In this document: positions 34,793 through 44,104 of the stretch, one piece after another
How positions within the stretch are numbered: position 1 is the stretch's first letter
Layout: the number at the start of each line of letters is the position of its first letter
NCBI RefSeq assembly: GCF_003002925.1
Contig: NZ_PVTK01000002.1
Coordinates: 1-64,000, forward strand
Reading direction: 5' to 3'
DNA: 64,000 nt
Origin: Vreelandella songnenensis
Lineage (GTDB): Bacteria > Pseudomonadota > Gammaproteobacteria > Pseudomonadales > Halomonadaceae
Position numbers and translations under genes: made by a program
Notes under the pieces: model-generated
What the model saw: the letters and a program-made list of their open reading frames with translations, nothing else
Told to the model about the DNA's origin: nothing
Databases searched by the model: none

Positions 34793-35704
34793 ATGCGCTT
34801 TACGCTGAAACCGCTACTCACTGCCGTCAGTCTGTCGCTGCTTACACTGTCGGCTGCGAATGCCAACGACCCCGTCGTGGTCGCCTCCAAGATTGATACC
34901 GAAGGCGCAGTGCTTGGCGAGCTGATCATTCAAACGCTGGAGCGCAACGGCATTCCTACCGAAGACCGCTTGCAGCTTGGCGCCACCAATGTGGTGCGTA
35001 CCGCGCTGAGTGCAGGTGAAATCGATATCTATCCCGAATACACCGGTAACGGCGCTTTTTTCCACGATATGGCCGATAGCGACGTATGGAAAAATGCTGA
35101 GCAGGCCTATCAGACGGCGCGCGACAAGGACGCCGAAGATGGCCTTGTCTGGCTTGCGCCTGCCAGTGCCAACAACACCTGGGCGATGAGCATCCGCCAG
35201 GATGTGGCCAGTGAGCATGACCTGAAAACGCTGGACGACCTGGCGGCCTATATCGCCGAGGGCGGCGAGTTCAAGTTTGCGGCCAGTGCCGAGTTTGTCG
35301 AATCCGCCCAGGCATTGCCCGCGTTTCAGCAGGCCTACGGGTTCGAGCTGAGCGATGATCAGCTGCTGGTGCTTTCCGGTGGCAATACGGCGGCGACCAT
35401 GCGCGCCGCCGCTCAGCAGACCAGCGGTGTCAACGGCGCCATGACCTACGGCACCGACGGCGGGCTGAGCGCGCTGGGCCTGCTGGTGCTTGAAGACACC
35501 AAAGGCGTACAGCCCGTTTACCAGCCGGCGCCGGTAGTGCGTGAGAGCGTGCTTGACGCTTACCCGGATATGGCGCCGCTGCTTGAAAAGGTTTTCACAA
35601 GCCTTGACGAAGTCACGCTGCAGGAACTCAACGCAAACGTTGCCGTTAACGGCCTTTCGGCTGATCAGGTGGCCAGCGATTATCTCGATAGCCTGGATGA
35701 CTAA
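34793..35704 (+). CDS. osmF: Osmoprotectant ABC transporter substrate-binding protein (OsmF/YehZ-like)
   Basis: A 303-residue periplasmic binding protein of the OpuAC/ProX class. A signal peptide ends near AANAND (cleavage about residue 24). Motifs IDTEGAVLGELIIQTLERNG, GATNVVRTALSAGEIDIYPEYTGNG and NNTWAMSIRQ are typical of glycine betaine/choline binding proteins of the YehZ branch. It heads a four-gene operon with two permeases and one ATPase. In E. coli the yeh/osm system is a low-affinity glycine betaine importer; the substrate here is inferred. In a halophile it would serve osmotic balance. Confidence 0.9.
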   Translation: MRFTLKPLLTAVSLSLLTLSAANANDPVVVASKIDTEGAVLGELIIQTLERNGIPTEDRLQLGATNVVRTALSAGEIDIYPEYTGNGAFFHDMADSDVWKNAEQAYQTARDKDAEDGLVWLAPASANNTWAMSIRQDVASEHDLKTLDDLAAYIAEGGEFKFAASAEFVESAQALPAFQQAYGFELSDDQLLVLSGGNTAATMRAAAQQTSGVNGAMTYGTDGGLSALGLLVLEDTKGVQPVYQPAPVVRESVLDAYPDMAPLLEKVFTSLDEVTLQELNANVAVNGLSADQVASDYLDSLDD

Positions 35705-35707
35705 TTA

Positions 35708-36904
35708 ATGTCGCTGCTGGATGCGCTACCCGCGCCCAGGTTGGGGCGGGGCAGTTACCCTAATGTCGTTCTGGTCAGTTTAAGTGCGGTAATGCTGGCA
35801 GCGATCTGGGGGCTCGATGCGGTAAGCATGGCCCCCAACCGTATTGTTCAAGGCACCGGGGCGGGGGTGATGGAGGCGCTGGGCTGGCCCGGCGCGCTGC
35901 TGGCCTCGCTGCTGGTACTGGCACTGGGCGCGCTGGCCTTCAGGCCAAACCCCACCAACTACTCGGCGGCGCTGGGTGTGGTGGTACTGATACTGGCACT
36001 GATGCCCTTTGGCCTGATGGTGGCCGGGCACTTTCTGATCGATCCGGCGCTGCCTCAGGCGCGTCTTGGTATCGGGGCGGGCTACTGGGTCGTGCTGTTC
36101 GTTCTGCTGCTGTGTCTGATCGAGCTGCGCTTGCGTCTTGCACTGACCCGCCTCTGGCCGATGCTGATTCTTGCAGGCGTAGGGCTTCTCTGGTGGCTGT
36201 GCGCCTGGCTGTGGCTTGGTGATCTGGCGCTGGTGCAGGAGTACCGCGCCCGCGACCAGCAACTGATCCGCGCAGTAGGCCAGCATGTGGTGCTGGTAAG
36301 CGTGGCGGTGAGTATCAGTGTGGTGCTGGGAACGCTGCTGGCGCTGCTGATGCGGCGCTACGCACGGCTCCAGAAGGGGGCTTTTGCAATACTCAATTTC
36401 CTGCAGACCATTCCGAGCCTGGCGCTCTTTGGCCTGTTGCTGGCGCCGCTTGCCTGGCTCTCGGCCAACGTGCCGGTGCTTGCAAAGCTGGGCGTGAGCG
36501 GCATCGGCAATACGCCAGCGCTGATTGCACTGGTCGCTTACAGTCTGCTGCCCATGGTACGCAATACCTATATCGCCCTTGAAGAAGTCAGCGCTGATAC
36601 TCTCGAAGCGGCAAGCGCCATGGGCATGCGTGCAAGCCAGCGGTTCTGGCAGGTGCGCCTGCCGCTGGCGCTGCCGGTGCTGCTTGAAGGCGTGCGTATC
36701 ACTACCGTTCAGGCAATTGGCCTGACCGCGGTGGCCGCGTTGATTGGTGCCGGCGGCCTGGGTACTTTCATCTTTCAGGGGCTTGGGCAGGCGGCCATGG
36801 ACATGGTACTGCTCGGTGCGCTGCCTATTCTCATACTGGCGCTACTGGTGGATGCCGCGCTCGGCGCCCTGGCAGAAGCGCTGCGCCCTGGAGGCGTTCA
36901 ATGA
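35708..36904 (+). CDS. osmY: Osmoprotectant ABC transporter permease (YehY-like, long form)
   Basis: A 398-residue inner-membrane permease. The N-terminal half has about five hydrophobic helices (residues about 20-180); the C-terminal half is a binding-protein-dependent permease domain with the EAA loop EEVSADTLEAASAMGMRASQRFW. The long form with an extra N-terminal membrane domain matches YehY. The ATG is 3 bases after the upstream stop with a weak ribosome-binding site, suggesting coupling. It overlaps the ATPase gene by four bases (ATGA). The symbol follows the osmFVWX/yeh naming only loosely (yehY equivalent). Confidence 0.88.
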   Translation: MSLLDALPAPRLGRGSYPNVVLVSLSAVMLAAIWGLDAVSMAPNRIVQGTGAGVMEALGWPGALLASLLVLALGALAFRPNPTNYSAALGVVVLILALMPFGLMVAGHFLIDPALPQARLGIGAGYWVVLFVLLLCLIELRLRLALTRLWPMLILAGVGLLWWLCAWLWLGDLALVQEYRARDQQLIRAVGQHVVLVSVAVSISVVLGTLLALLMRRYARLQKGAFAILNFLQTIPSLALFGLLLAPLAWLSANVPVLAKLGVSGIGNTPALIALVAYSLLPMVRNTYIALEEVSADTLEAASAMGMRASQRFWQVRLPLALPVLLEGVRITTVQAIGLTAVAALIGAGGLGTFIFQGLGQAAMDMVLLGALPILILALLVDAALGALAEALRPGGVQ

Positions 36905-37866
36905 TCGAGCTTTCCCAGGTATCCAAACGGTTTGGTGATGAGACCGCCGTGGATGCCATCAGCCTCAAAGTGCCCAATGGCAAGTTCTGTGCGCTGGTGG
37001 GCACTTCCGGGTGTGGTAAATCCACTACGCTGCGCATGATCAATCGCCTGATCGAGCGTAGCAGCGGAGATATCATTTTAGACGGTCAAGCCATTGAAGC
37101 GTACGACCCGGTGAAGCTGCGCCGCCGGATCGGCTATGTCATCCAGAGCACCGGGCTATTTCCTCACTGGACGGTGGCTCGCAATATCGGCTTGGTGCCC
37201 AGACTTTTAAAGTGGTCGGCAGAGGACGTTCAAGCCCGAGTGGAAGAGTTGATGGGCCTTCTGGGCCTGCCCATCGAAGAGTTTGCCCATAAGTACCCGC
37301 ATCAGCTGTCCGGCGGCCAGGCGCAGCGGGTGGGGGTGGCACGAGCCCTGGCGGCCGACCCGGATATCCTGCTGATGGACGAACCCTTCGGGGCGCTTGA
37401 CCCGATTACCCGCGTCAAGCTTCAGGATGAGCTTGCTGGGCTTCAGGCGCGGCTACATAAAACGGTGGTCTTCGTGACACACGATATGGATGAAGCGCTG
37501 AAGCTTGCCGATCACCTGGTAGTCATGCGCGACGGCCAGATCGTACAGCAGGGGACCCCGCTTGCGCTGCTTCAGCGCCCCAAGGACCCGTTTGTCGAGT
37601 CACTGCTGGGCGGACTCGAGCGCGGTCTGAAGCAGGCGGCACTCAGTCGGGTGAAGGATCATATGTCCTCGCTTGGGCCAACACTACCGTCCCAGTACCG
37701 CATTGCGGCCGACTGCTCCCTGCGCCAGGCGCTTTCCGTCATGCTGCGCGACCACACCGACCGCCTCACCGTGGTTGATCAGCACGATGTACCCATTGGG
37801 GAGCTGTCACTGCGCAGGGTGGTGAAAGAAGCGCAGCTGGAAAAAGGGGCTACGCGTGACGCATAG
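36901..37866 (+). CDS. osmV: Osmoprotectant ABC transporter ATP-binding protein (YehX/OsmV-like)
   Basis: A 321-residue ABC ATPase. Walker A is GTSGCGKSTT, the signature is LSGGQAQRVG, Walker B is ILLMDEPFGALDP and the switch histidine is in FVTHDMDEAL. A C-terminal extension (about 255-321) carries one CBS-like unit (AADCSLRQALSVMLR, LTVVDQHDVPIGELSLR), as in OpuCA/ProV-type ATPases, where CBS modules can sense ionic strength. It energises the two permeases that flank it. Confidence 0.93.
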   Translation: MIELSQVSKRFGDETAVDAISLKVPNGKFCALVGTSGCGKSTTLRMINRLIERSSGDIILDGQAIEAYDPVKLRRRIGYVIQSTGLFPHWTVARNIGLVPRLLKWSAEDVQARVEELMGLLGLPIEEFAHKYPHQLSGGQAQRVGVARALAADPDILLMDEPFGALDPITRVKLQDELAGLQARLHKTVVFVTHDMDEALKLADHLVVMRDGQIVQQGTPLALLQRPKDPFVESLLGGLERGLKQAALSRVKDHMSSLGPTLPSQYRIAADCSLRQALSVMLRDHTDRLTVVDQHDVPIGELSLRRVVKEAQLEKGATRDA

Positions 37867-38641
37867 CGCAACTCGCCGCTCTGCTGGCGGCGTGCACGTC
37901 ACGCAAGATCACCTCTGGATGCGCCCGCTGTTCTGGGGCGTACTGCTGTGTATCTGCGTAGCGGGTATTCCCTATGCCGACGCGCTTTTTCGCTGGCTGG
38001 AGCCGGATGCCCGGCAGGTCATTTATCAGCGCGCTCCGTTTTATGCGCTGCTGAGCCGCCATCTGCTGGTGGTGGGCGTTGCCGCGGTGGTCACTATTGC
38101 GGTGGGTGTAGCTGCAGGCATTGCTGTAACCCGTAAAAGAGGTCGCGACTTTCTACCGCTGGTAGCTCAGCTGGCGTCGCTGGGGCAGACCTTTCCACCG
38201 GTAGCGGTGCTGGCGCTGGCCGTGCCGGTACTTGGGTTCGGTACGCTGCCGATCATCATGGCACTGATGCTTTACGGACTTTTACCCATCGTGCGCAACA
38301 CCCTGGCGGGCCTGCAGGAGGTCGATGCCGATATCAAGATGTCCGCCCGCGCCATGGGCATGACCCCCGCCCAGATTCTCTATCAGGTGGAGCTGCCTCT
38401 GGCCGCGCCGGTCATCCTGGCCGGTATCCGTACCTCGGTGACCATCAATATTGCCACCGCGGCGCTGGGTGCCACGGTAGGCGCCAGCAACCTGGGCGAC
38501 CCGATCATTGCCGGTATCATCAATGGCAACATGGCCTACGTCGTGCAGGGCGCCCTGATTATTGCGCTGCTCGCGCTGACCCTGGACAGCCTGTTCGATA
38601 GCATGCAGACCCGCTGGCGGCAGCGTCTCTCTTCGTCTTAA
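37856..38641 (+). CDS. osmW: Osmoprotectant ABC transporter permease (YehW-like)
   Basis: A 261-residue inner-membrane permease with about six helices and the EAA loop QEVDADIKMSARAMGMTPAQ. It starts at GTG 37856, inside the end of the ATPase gene (11-base overlap), with AAAAGGGG just upstream. It completes the importer with the longer permease. The frame contains a hydrophilic 20-residue N-terminal tail before the first helix. No terminator hairpin is evident before the next gene. Confidence 0.9.
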   Translation: MTHSATRRSAGGVHVTQDHLWMRPLFWGVLLCICVAGIPYADALFRWLEPDARQVIYQRAPFYALLSRHLLVVGVAAVVTIAVGVAAGIAVTRKRGRDFLPLVAQLASLGQTFPPVAVLALAVPVLGFGTLPIIMALMLYGLLPIVRNTLAGLQEVDADIKMSARAMGMTPAQILYQVELPLAAPVILAGIRTSVTINIATAALGATVGASNLGDPIIAGIINGNMAYVVQGALIIALLALTLDSLFDSMQTRWRQRLSSS

Positions 38642-38772
38642 GTGGTATCCCTAAAGTCCTTGTGCTGCGTTACTGTCGCAGTAGTTGCGTTGACCCTCGT
38701 CAGATAAATCCACTGGCGAAATTGGTCAACACCAACAACACTGCCCTCAAAAGGGGTAAAACAAGGATAATA

Positions 38773-39978
38773 ATGATGACGAACCACGTGCACCAGCCGG
38801 CCTTCATGACCGGTGATGAGTTTTCGATCGACACCTTCAGCCTGCTGGATGCCGAAGGCGAGCTCTACAGTGGCGCCAGCGAGCCCGCCCTTGAGCGTGA
38901 CCACGCGCGCAGGCTCTATCAGGCAATGCTGGCCACGCGCATTCTCGATGAGCGCATGATGGCCGCCCAGCGCCAGGGGCGACTCAGTTTCTACATGCAG
39001 TGTGTCGGTGAGGAAGCCGCCGTGATTGGTGCAGCTGCCGCGCTGGACGATGCCGACATGATCATGGCGCAGTATCGTGAGCAGGGCGCGCTGATGTATC
39101 GCGGCTTCTCCATCGACGAGTTCATGAATCAGCTGTTCGGCAACGAGCTGGATTACGGCAAGGGCCGCCAGATGCCGGTTCACTACGGCTCGCGCAAGCT
39201 CCACTACATGACCATTTCCTCGCCGCTGGCGACCCAGATCCCCCAGGCCACAGGCTACGCCTACGGCCAGAAACTGGCCGGCGACGGCCTCTGCACGCTG
39301 ACCTTCTTTGGCGAAGGTGCGGCCTCGGAAGGCGACTTCCACGCCGCCTTGAACATGGCCTCGGTACACAAGGTGCCGGTCATCTTCTTCTGTCGCAACA
39401 ACGGCTACGCCATCTCCACACCCGCTGTCGAGCAGTTTGCCGCCGACGGTATCGCCCCGCGCGCCTTTGGCTATCACATGCACGTTATTCGGGTAGACGG
39501 CAACGATGTGCTCGCCGTGTTTGAAGCTACCCGTCAGGCGCGCAAGATTGCGGTTGAGCAGAACCAGCCCGTGCTGATCGAAGCCATGACCTACCGTCTG
39601 GCGGCACACTCCTCCTCGGACGACCCGTCCGGATACCGGTTGAAAAGCGAAGAGGAGACCTGGCGGCTCAAGGACCCGGTGCTGCGCATGCAAAAGTGGT
39701 TGTTGAAGAAAGGTTGGTGGAGCGAGGAGGAGGAAACCCGCGAGCAGGAGACGCGGCGTCAGGAGGTGCTGGATACCATGAAGCGCGCCGAAAAGCGCAC
39801 GGCGCCGCCGCTCGAGAGTCTGGTAAGCGATGTCTACGCGGACGTCACTCCAGAGCTTCAGCGCCAGTTTGACCAGCTGAAAAAGCATATCCGCCGCTAT
39901 CCAGAGGCCTATCCGCGCGGCGCGCGCTCACTCGACCTTGACGTAGATACCGCAAACGACGCGCAGGGAGATGCGTAA
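38773..39978 (+). CDS. bkdA1: Branched-chain 2-oxoacid dehydrogenase E1, alpha subunit
   Basis: A 401-residue thiamine-diphosphate subunit that decarboxylates 2-oxoisovalerate-type acids from Val, Leu and Ile. The ThDP motif is [37 protein letters not shown] (GDG-type, here GEG). Family segments [11 protein letters not shown] and PVHYGS are present. The phosphorylation-loop region [13 protein letters not shown] (S280-S282) matches the loop carrying the regulatory serine of mammalian E1-alpha. Two adjacent ATGs (38773, 38776) follow AAGGA; either could be used. It is first in an operon with E1-beta, E2 and a protein kinase. Pyruvate as substrate is less likely given sequence style, but not excluded. 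Confidence 0.9.
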   Translation: MMTNHVHQPAFMTGDEFSIDTFSLLDAEGELYSGASEPALERDHARRLYQAMLATRILDERMMAAQRQGRLSFYMQCVGEEAAVIGAAAALDDADMIMAQYREQGALMYRGFSIDEFMNQLFGNELDYGKGRQMPVHYGSRKLHYMTISSPLATQIPQATGYAYGQKLAGDGLCTLTFFGEGAASEGDFHAALNMASVHKVPVIFFCRNNGYAISTPAVEQFAADGIAPRAFGYHMHVIRVDGNDVLAVFEATRQARKIAVEQNQPVLIEAMTYRLAAHSSSDDPSGYRLKSEEETWRLKDPVLRMQKWLLKKGWWSEEEETREQETRRQEVLDTMKRAEKRTAPPLESLVSDVYADVTPELQRQFDQLKKHIRRYPEAYPRGARSLDLDVDTANDAQGDA

Positions 39979-39979
39979 C

Positions 39980-40957
39980 ATGGCGACCATGAACATGCTG
40001 CAGGCGATCAATAACGCGCTGGATATCGCCATGGCCGAAGATGAAAAGGTCATCTGCTTCGGCGAAGACGTGGGTATCTTTGGCGGCGTCTTTCGGGCGA
40101 CAAGTCATTTGCAGGAAAAGTACGGCAAGGCACGCTGTTTCAATACCCCACTGGTCGAGCAGGGCATCATCGGTTTTGCCAACGGGCTCGCCGCCCAGGG
40201 GTCGGTGCCGGTGGCGGAAATCCAGTTTGCCGACTACATCTTTCCGGCGTTTGATCAGATCGTCAACGAAACCGCCAAGTACCGCTACCGCTCGGGGGAT
40301 CTGTTCAACGTGGGCGGGCTGACCATTCGTACGCCTTACGGCGGCGGCATCGCCGGCGGGCTTTACCACTCCCAGTCGCCGGAAGCCTACTTCACTCATA
40401 CGCCGGGCCTGAAAGTCGTTGTGCCGCGCAACCCCTACCAGGCGAAAGGACTTTTGCTGGCCGCCATTCGCGACCCGGACCCGGTGCTGTTTCTAGAGCC
40501 CAAGCGCCTATATCGCGCCGCCGTCGGCGAGGTGCCTGAAGACGATTACCAGCTTCAGATAGGCGAGGCCGAAGTGATCAAGGAGGGCAGCGATATCACC
40601 CTGGTGGGCTGGGGCGCGCAGATGGAAGTGATCGGCAAGGCGGTGGAGCTTGCCGAAGAGCAGGGCATTGCCTGTGAGGTGATCGACCTGCGCTCGTTGC
40701 TGCCCTGGGATGCCGACACCGTTGTCGAATCCGTGCTCAAGACGGGGCGTCTGGTAGTGAGCCATGAAGCGCCGCTGACCGGCGGCTTTGCCGGTGAAAT
40801 TGCGGCGACCGTTCAAGAGCGTTGTTTTCTCTATCTGGAATCGCCGATCAGGCGGGTTACCGGGCTGGATACGCCTTTTCCACTGGCATTGGAAAAAGAG
40901 TACCTGCCCGATCACCTGAAAATTTTTGAAGCGATTCGCGAAAGCGTTAATTTCTAG
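39980..40957 (+). CDS. bkdA2: Branched-chain 2-oxoacid dehydrogenase E1, beta subunit
   Basis: A 325-residue beta subunit that completes the E1 active site. Family segments: [66 protein letters not shown] and the late [30 protein letters not shown]. The start ATG 39980 lies one base after the alpha stop; CAGGGAG is spaced nine bases before it, whereas the earlier ATG at 39971 abuts that site. Confidence 0.93.
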   Translation: MATMNMLQAINNALDIAMAEDEKVICFGEDVGIFGGVFRATSHLQEKYGKARCFNTPLVEQGIIGFANGLAAQGSVPVAEIQFADYIFPAFDQIVNETAKYRYRSGDLFNVGGLTIRTPYGGGIAGGLYHSQSPEAYFTHTPGLKVVVPRNPYQAKGLLLAAIRDPDPVLFLEPKRLYRAAVGEVPEDDYQLQIGEAEVIKEGSDITLVGWGAQMEVIGKAVELAEEQGIACEVIDLRSLLPWDADTVVESVLKTGRLVVSHEAPLTGGFAGEIAATVQERCFLYLESPIRRVTGLDTPFPLALEKEYLPDHLKIFEAIRESVNF

Positions 40958-40973
40958 CGCCAGGAGAACAACA

Positions 40974-42230
40974 ATGAGCGATTTCAAACTACCGGACATC
41001 GGCGAAGGCATCGTCGAGTGCGAAGTGGTCGAGTGGCGTGTGGCAGAAGGCGATACCATCGAAGAGGACCAGCCGATCGTCGAGGTGATGACTGACAAGG
41101 CCTTGGTGGAAATTACCGCTCCAGAAGCCGGCGTGGTGACAAGACTTTATGTGCCCCAGGGCAAGATTGCCAAGGTACACGCGCCACTATACGCCTACCA
41201 GGCAGAAGGTGAAGGAAGCGAAGATACGACGGATGAAGCCGTCGCTTCAAGCACTGACGCGCAAGCACCAGCAGCTGCGCTTTCCTCGCCGGTGGAAGAC
41301 GCAACAACTTCTCAGCCCAGCGAGCGTACGCAGGGTAAAGTGCCGGCAAGCCCGGCCGTGCGTCGTCTGGTTCGCGAGCATGGCCTTGCACTCAATGCCA
41401 TTGCGGGCAGCGGCAAGGCAGGGCGGGTGTTGAAAGAGGACGTGCTGGCCCACCTGGAGCAGGGTACGACGGCTTCTGCGTCTGGCGCGCCTGCACCTCA
41501 GGCCCGACACCCTCACGCGGATAGTGCACCGCGTATCGAACCCTTGCGAGGCGTGCGCGCGGTCATGGCCAGGCGGATGGTGGCGTCGGCAACCACCATT
41601 CCACACTTTCACTACGGTGAAGAGATCGATGTTACCGAGCTTCTGGCACTGCGCGAGCGCTTGAAGCCCCTGGCCGACGCCCAGGGCGAACGGCTCACGC
41701 TGATGCCGTTCTTCATGAAGGCGTTAGCGCTGGCCGTTGCCGAAACCCCCATTCTCAACGCTCAGCTCAATGAAGCGGGCGACGAGCTTCACTACTACCC
41801 ACAGTGCAACGTGGGAATGGCGGTGGATAGTCAGGCGGGGCTTTTGGTGCCCAATGTCAAAGGGGTGGAGCGCCTGTCGCTTCTGGCGCTTGCCCGGGAA
41901 GTCGGCCGCCTGACCGCCGCCGCCCGGGAAGGGCGGGTAGATCAGGCTGATCTCAAGGGCGGCACCATCAGCATCTCGAATATCGGCGCGCTTGGCGGCA
42001 CATACGCCGCCCCGATCATCAATGCGCCGGAAGCGGCCATCGTGGCCATCGGCAAGACTCAGTGGCTGCCGCGCTTTGATGCCGAGGGCGCGGTCCAGCG
42101 GCGCGCCATCATGACGATTACCTGGGCCGGCGATCACCGCTTTATCGATGGCGGGACCATCGCCCGGTTCTGCAACAGCTGGAAAGGTTTCCTGGAGGCG
42201 CCGGAAACCATGCTGCTACACCTGGCCTGA
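40974..42230 (+). CDS. bkdB: Dihydrolipoamide acyltransferase (E2) of the branched-chain complex
   Basis: A 418-residue E2 core. One N-terminal lipoyl domain has the lipoylation site K42 (VMTDKALVE). An Ala/Ser/Thr-rich linker follows, then a peripheral subunit-binding domain (about 123-161, ASPAVRRLVREHGL...GRVLKEDVL) and the catalytic domain with H388 and D392 (GDHRFIDGG). AGGAGA at 40962-40967 supports ATG 40974. The matching E3 (lipoamide dehydrogenase) gene is absent from the operon, so E3 must be shared from elsewhere. Confidence 0.92.
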   Translation: MSDFKLPDIGEGIVECEVVEWRVAEGDTIEEDQPIVEVMTDKALVEITAPEAGVVTRLYVPQGKIAKVHAPLYAYQAEGEGSEDTTDEAVASSTDAQAPAAALSSPVEDATTSQPSERTQGKVPASPAVRRLVREHGLALNAIAGSGKAGRVLKEDVLAHLEQGTTASASGAPAPQARHPHADSAPRIEPLRGVRAVMARRMVASATTIPHFHYGEEIDVTELLALRERLKPLADAQGERLTLMPFFMKALALAVAETPILNAQLNEAGDELHYYPQCNVGMAVDSQAGLLVPNVKGVERLSLLALAREVGRLTAAAREGRVDQADLKGGTISISNIGALGGTYAAPIINAPEAAIVAIGKTQWLPRFDAEGAVQRRAIMTITWAGDHRFIDGGTIARFCNSWKGFLEAPETMLLHLA

Positions 42231-42235
42231 CCAGT

Positions 42236-44095
42236 ATGTCCCAGGCGCCTCTGCAGCAGTTCTATATTCCTGAAGAGCAGTCGGTCTACCTGCTGAGCCA
42301 CCACGATGCGCGAAAACTGAAGGACTGGGTGGCGCTGTGCCAGGCGCAGCTCACCCAGCTGGGGTATCGAGACATCGAGCTGATCGGCAAGGGCGCCTAC
42401 GGCTTCGTGTTCGCCGGAAGCGCCACAGCGCACCGCCAGGCTGACGGGGCAAACTCCCACTATGTCTTCAAGTTCTCGCGTATCACGCTGCCCACCCACC
42501 TGCAGGAGCGTCTCGAGGAGGAGGCGTTCATGCTGGATCAGGTCTCGCACCCGCGCATCCCCCAGCTGATTACCTATCAGCGCGCCCGCGGGCAGTCGAT
42601 TCTGGTAATGGAGCGCGCCCCTGGCTGGAACCTCGAGCAGATATCGTTGAAACACGGGCGCCTGTCGCCCCGGCTGGTCGTGCATATTGCCCGTCAGCTC
42701 GCCGAGCTGCTCATCGCGCTGCGCCAGGAAACCGGCCCCAATGCGCGCCCCGTGGTGCATGGTGATATCAAGCCCTCCAACCTGGTCTTCGACCCGCCAA
42801 CGGAATCGGTGGCGCTGATCGATTGGGGCTCTTCGGTATTTGCTCAGCTAGATGCCCGGCTGCAGTTCGTCGGCGCCAATGTGATGGAGCTGATGTCCGA
42901 TAACCTGCAGCAGACCAATGCACGGCTGGGCGATGTGTACTTTATCGGCGAAGAGCAGCTCAACGGTGCGCTCTCTTCGCCGCGTTTCGATGAACAGGGC
43001 GTGGCAGGCACACTCTATGCGCTGGCCTCGGCACAGTCCTGCCGGTTTGGCCACCGGGCCATCCCGGCAAGCTCGCTTGGCCTGCCCATGGAGTTTGCCC
43101 GCACGTTGGACGGCATGCTGAGCCCCGACCCCGAGGTGCGGCGCCGTGCGGGGGACTACTTTCTCGACGCCATGCCGCGCATGGCTCGCGTCGTCATGAT
43201 CGACCTGCCAGCGGCACCGCAATCGCCGCTGGTGCCGGTATGGTCACGCTCGGCCCGCCAGGAAATCGATACGGTGGTGTACAGCTCGCGCAAGGCGTTC
43301 TTGAGAGAAGCCAACGTCCAGGAAACCTTGAACGAGGTCAACGACGTGCAGCTTGACCGCTACTACAAGCAGTTCATGCAGGGCATGGGCGAAACCGAAA
43401 AGGCCTTTCTGGCCTCGGTCAGCCGGCTGGGCAAATATCCGGTGGTCGGTGGCCTGGCGGTACGCTGGGAGCGCGACGGCGTGTATATCGACTCATCGCT
43501 CAACCTGCACGACCCGGACCTGAAGCCTGCCTTCATCGAAGCCGTCAACAATATGGTGCATCTGGCCCGGGCCATTCACCGCCAGGGAGTCTTCAAGAGT
43601 TGCCTGTTCAACGCCCGGCAAACCCTGCATCTGGAGCGCGCCTCACTCGAGGATGCTTTCATTCCCGACGCCGCCATGGCCATCGGCTACGAGCTGAGCG
43701 CCATGCCCGAGCTTGAAAATCGCACCCGGCAGCATAGCTACTTCGAGGATGGACCCGACCCGGAGGAGCTGTTGATACTACCCGCGGCCATCATGCGCGG
43801 GCTACAGGCGCTCAACGACATTCACCATACCGGGATGATCATCTTCGAAGCGCTGCCCCAGCACCTCAAGATTCACACCTACTATCGCCTGCTGGACCCG
43901 GCAAAAGAGCAGGAATTTCGCGCACTTCTGGCCAGTATCCTGGCGGCCGTGTGCCAAATAGAAGGGCTTGGCGTATCCGGATTCATGAAAATGCCCTATA
44001 AGGACACGCGCTTTTTCACTCACCTTGAAAACCAGCCCGAACGCTACTATCCGCGCGACCCACGAGAGCAGGCCAGGAAAGCGAGCGTGTCCTAG
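42236..44095 (+). CDS. Eukaryote-like Ser/Thr protein kinase with a large unknown C-terminal region
   Basis: A 619-residue protein. The first 300 residues form a Hanks-type kinase: glycine loop GKGAYGFVF (51-59), ATP lysine K79 (VFKFSR), helix C glutamate near E94-E96, catalytic loop HGDIKPSN (D177, K179, N182; HGD instead of HRD) and metal motif DWG (196-198, instead of DFG). All core catalytic residues are present, so activity is plausible. Residues about 330-619 are not a domain I recognise; no transmembrane helix, PASTA or sensor repeat is visible, so it looks cytoplasmic. It starts five bases after the bkdB stop, in the place where E3 is often found. Phosphorylation of E1-alpha by this kinase is a hypothesis. 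The substrate is unknown. Confidence 0.85.
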   Translation: MSQAPLQQFYIPEEQSVYLLSHHDARKLKDWVALCQAQLTQLGYRDIELIGKGAYGFVFAGSATAHRQADGANSHYVFKFSRITLPTHLQERLEEEAFMLDQVSHPRIPQLITYQRARGQSILVMERAPGWNLEQISLKHGRLSPRLVVHIARQLAELLIALRQETGPNARPVVHGDIKPSNLVFDPPTESVALIDWGSSVFAQLDARLQFVGANVMELMSDNLQQTNARLGDVYFIGEEQLNGALSSPRFDEQGVAGTLYALASAQSCRFGHRAIPASSLGLPMEFARTLDGMLSPDPEVRRRAGDYFLDAMPRMARVVMIDLPAAPQSPLVPVWSRSARQEIDTVVYSSRKAFLREANVQETLNEVNDVQLDRYYKQFMQGMGETEKAFLASVSRLGKYPVVGGLAVRWERDGVYIDSSLNLHDPDLKPAFIEAVNNMVHLARAIHRQGVFKSCLFNARQTLHLERASLEDAFIPDAAMAIGYELSAMPELENRTRQHSYFEDGPDPEELLILPAAIMRGLQALNDIHHTGMIIFEALPQHLKIHTYYRLLDPAKEQEFRALLASILAAVCQIEGLGVSGFMKMPYKDTRFFTHLENQPERYYPRDPREQARKASVS

Positions 44096-44104
44096 TCGCG
44101 TGCT

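Noticed and set aside
38638..39888. A 416-codon open frame on the minus strand opposite the E1-alpha gene
   Set aside because: Antisense shadow of a recognised gene in the same codon register; no recognisable domain.
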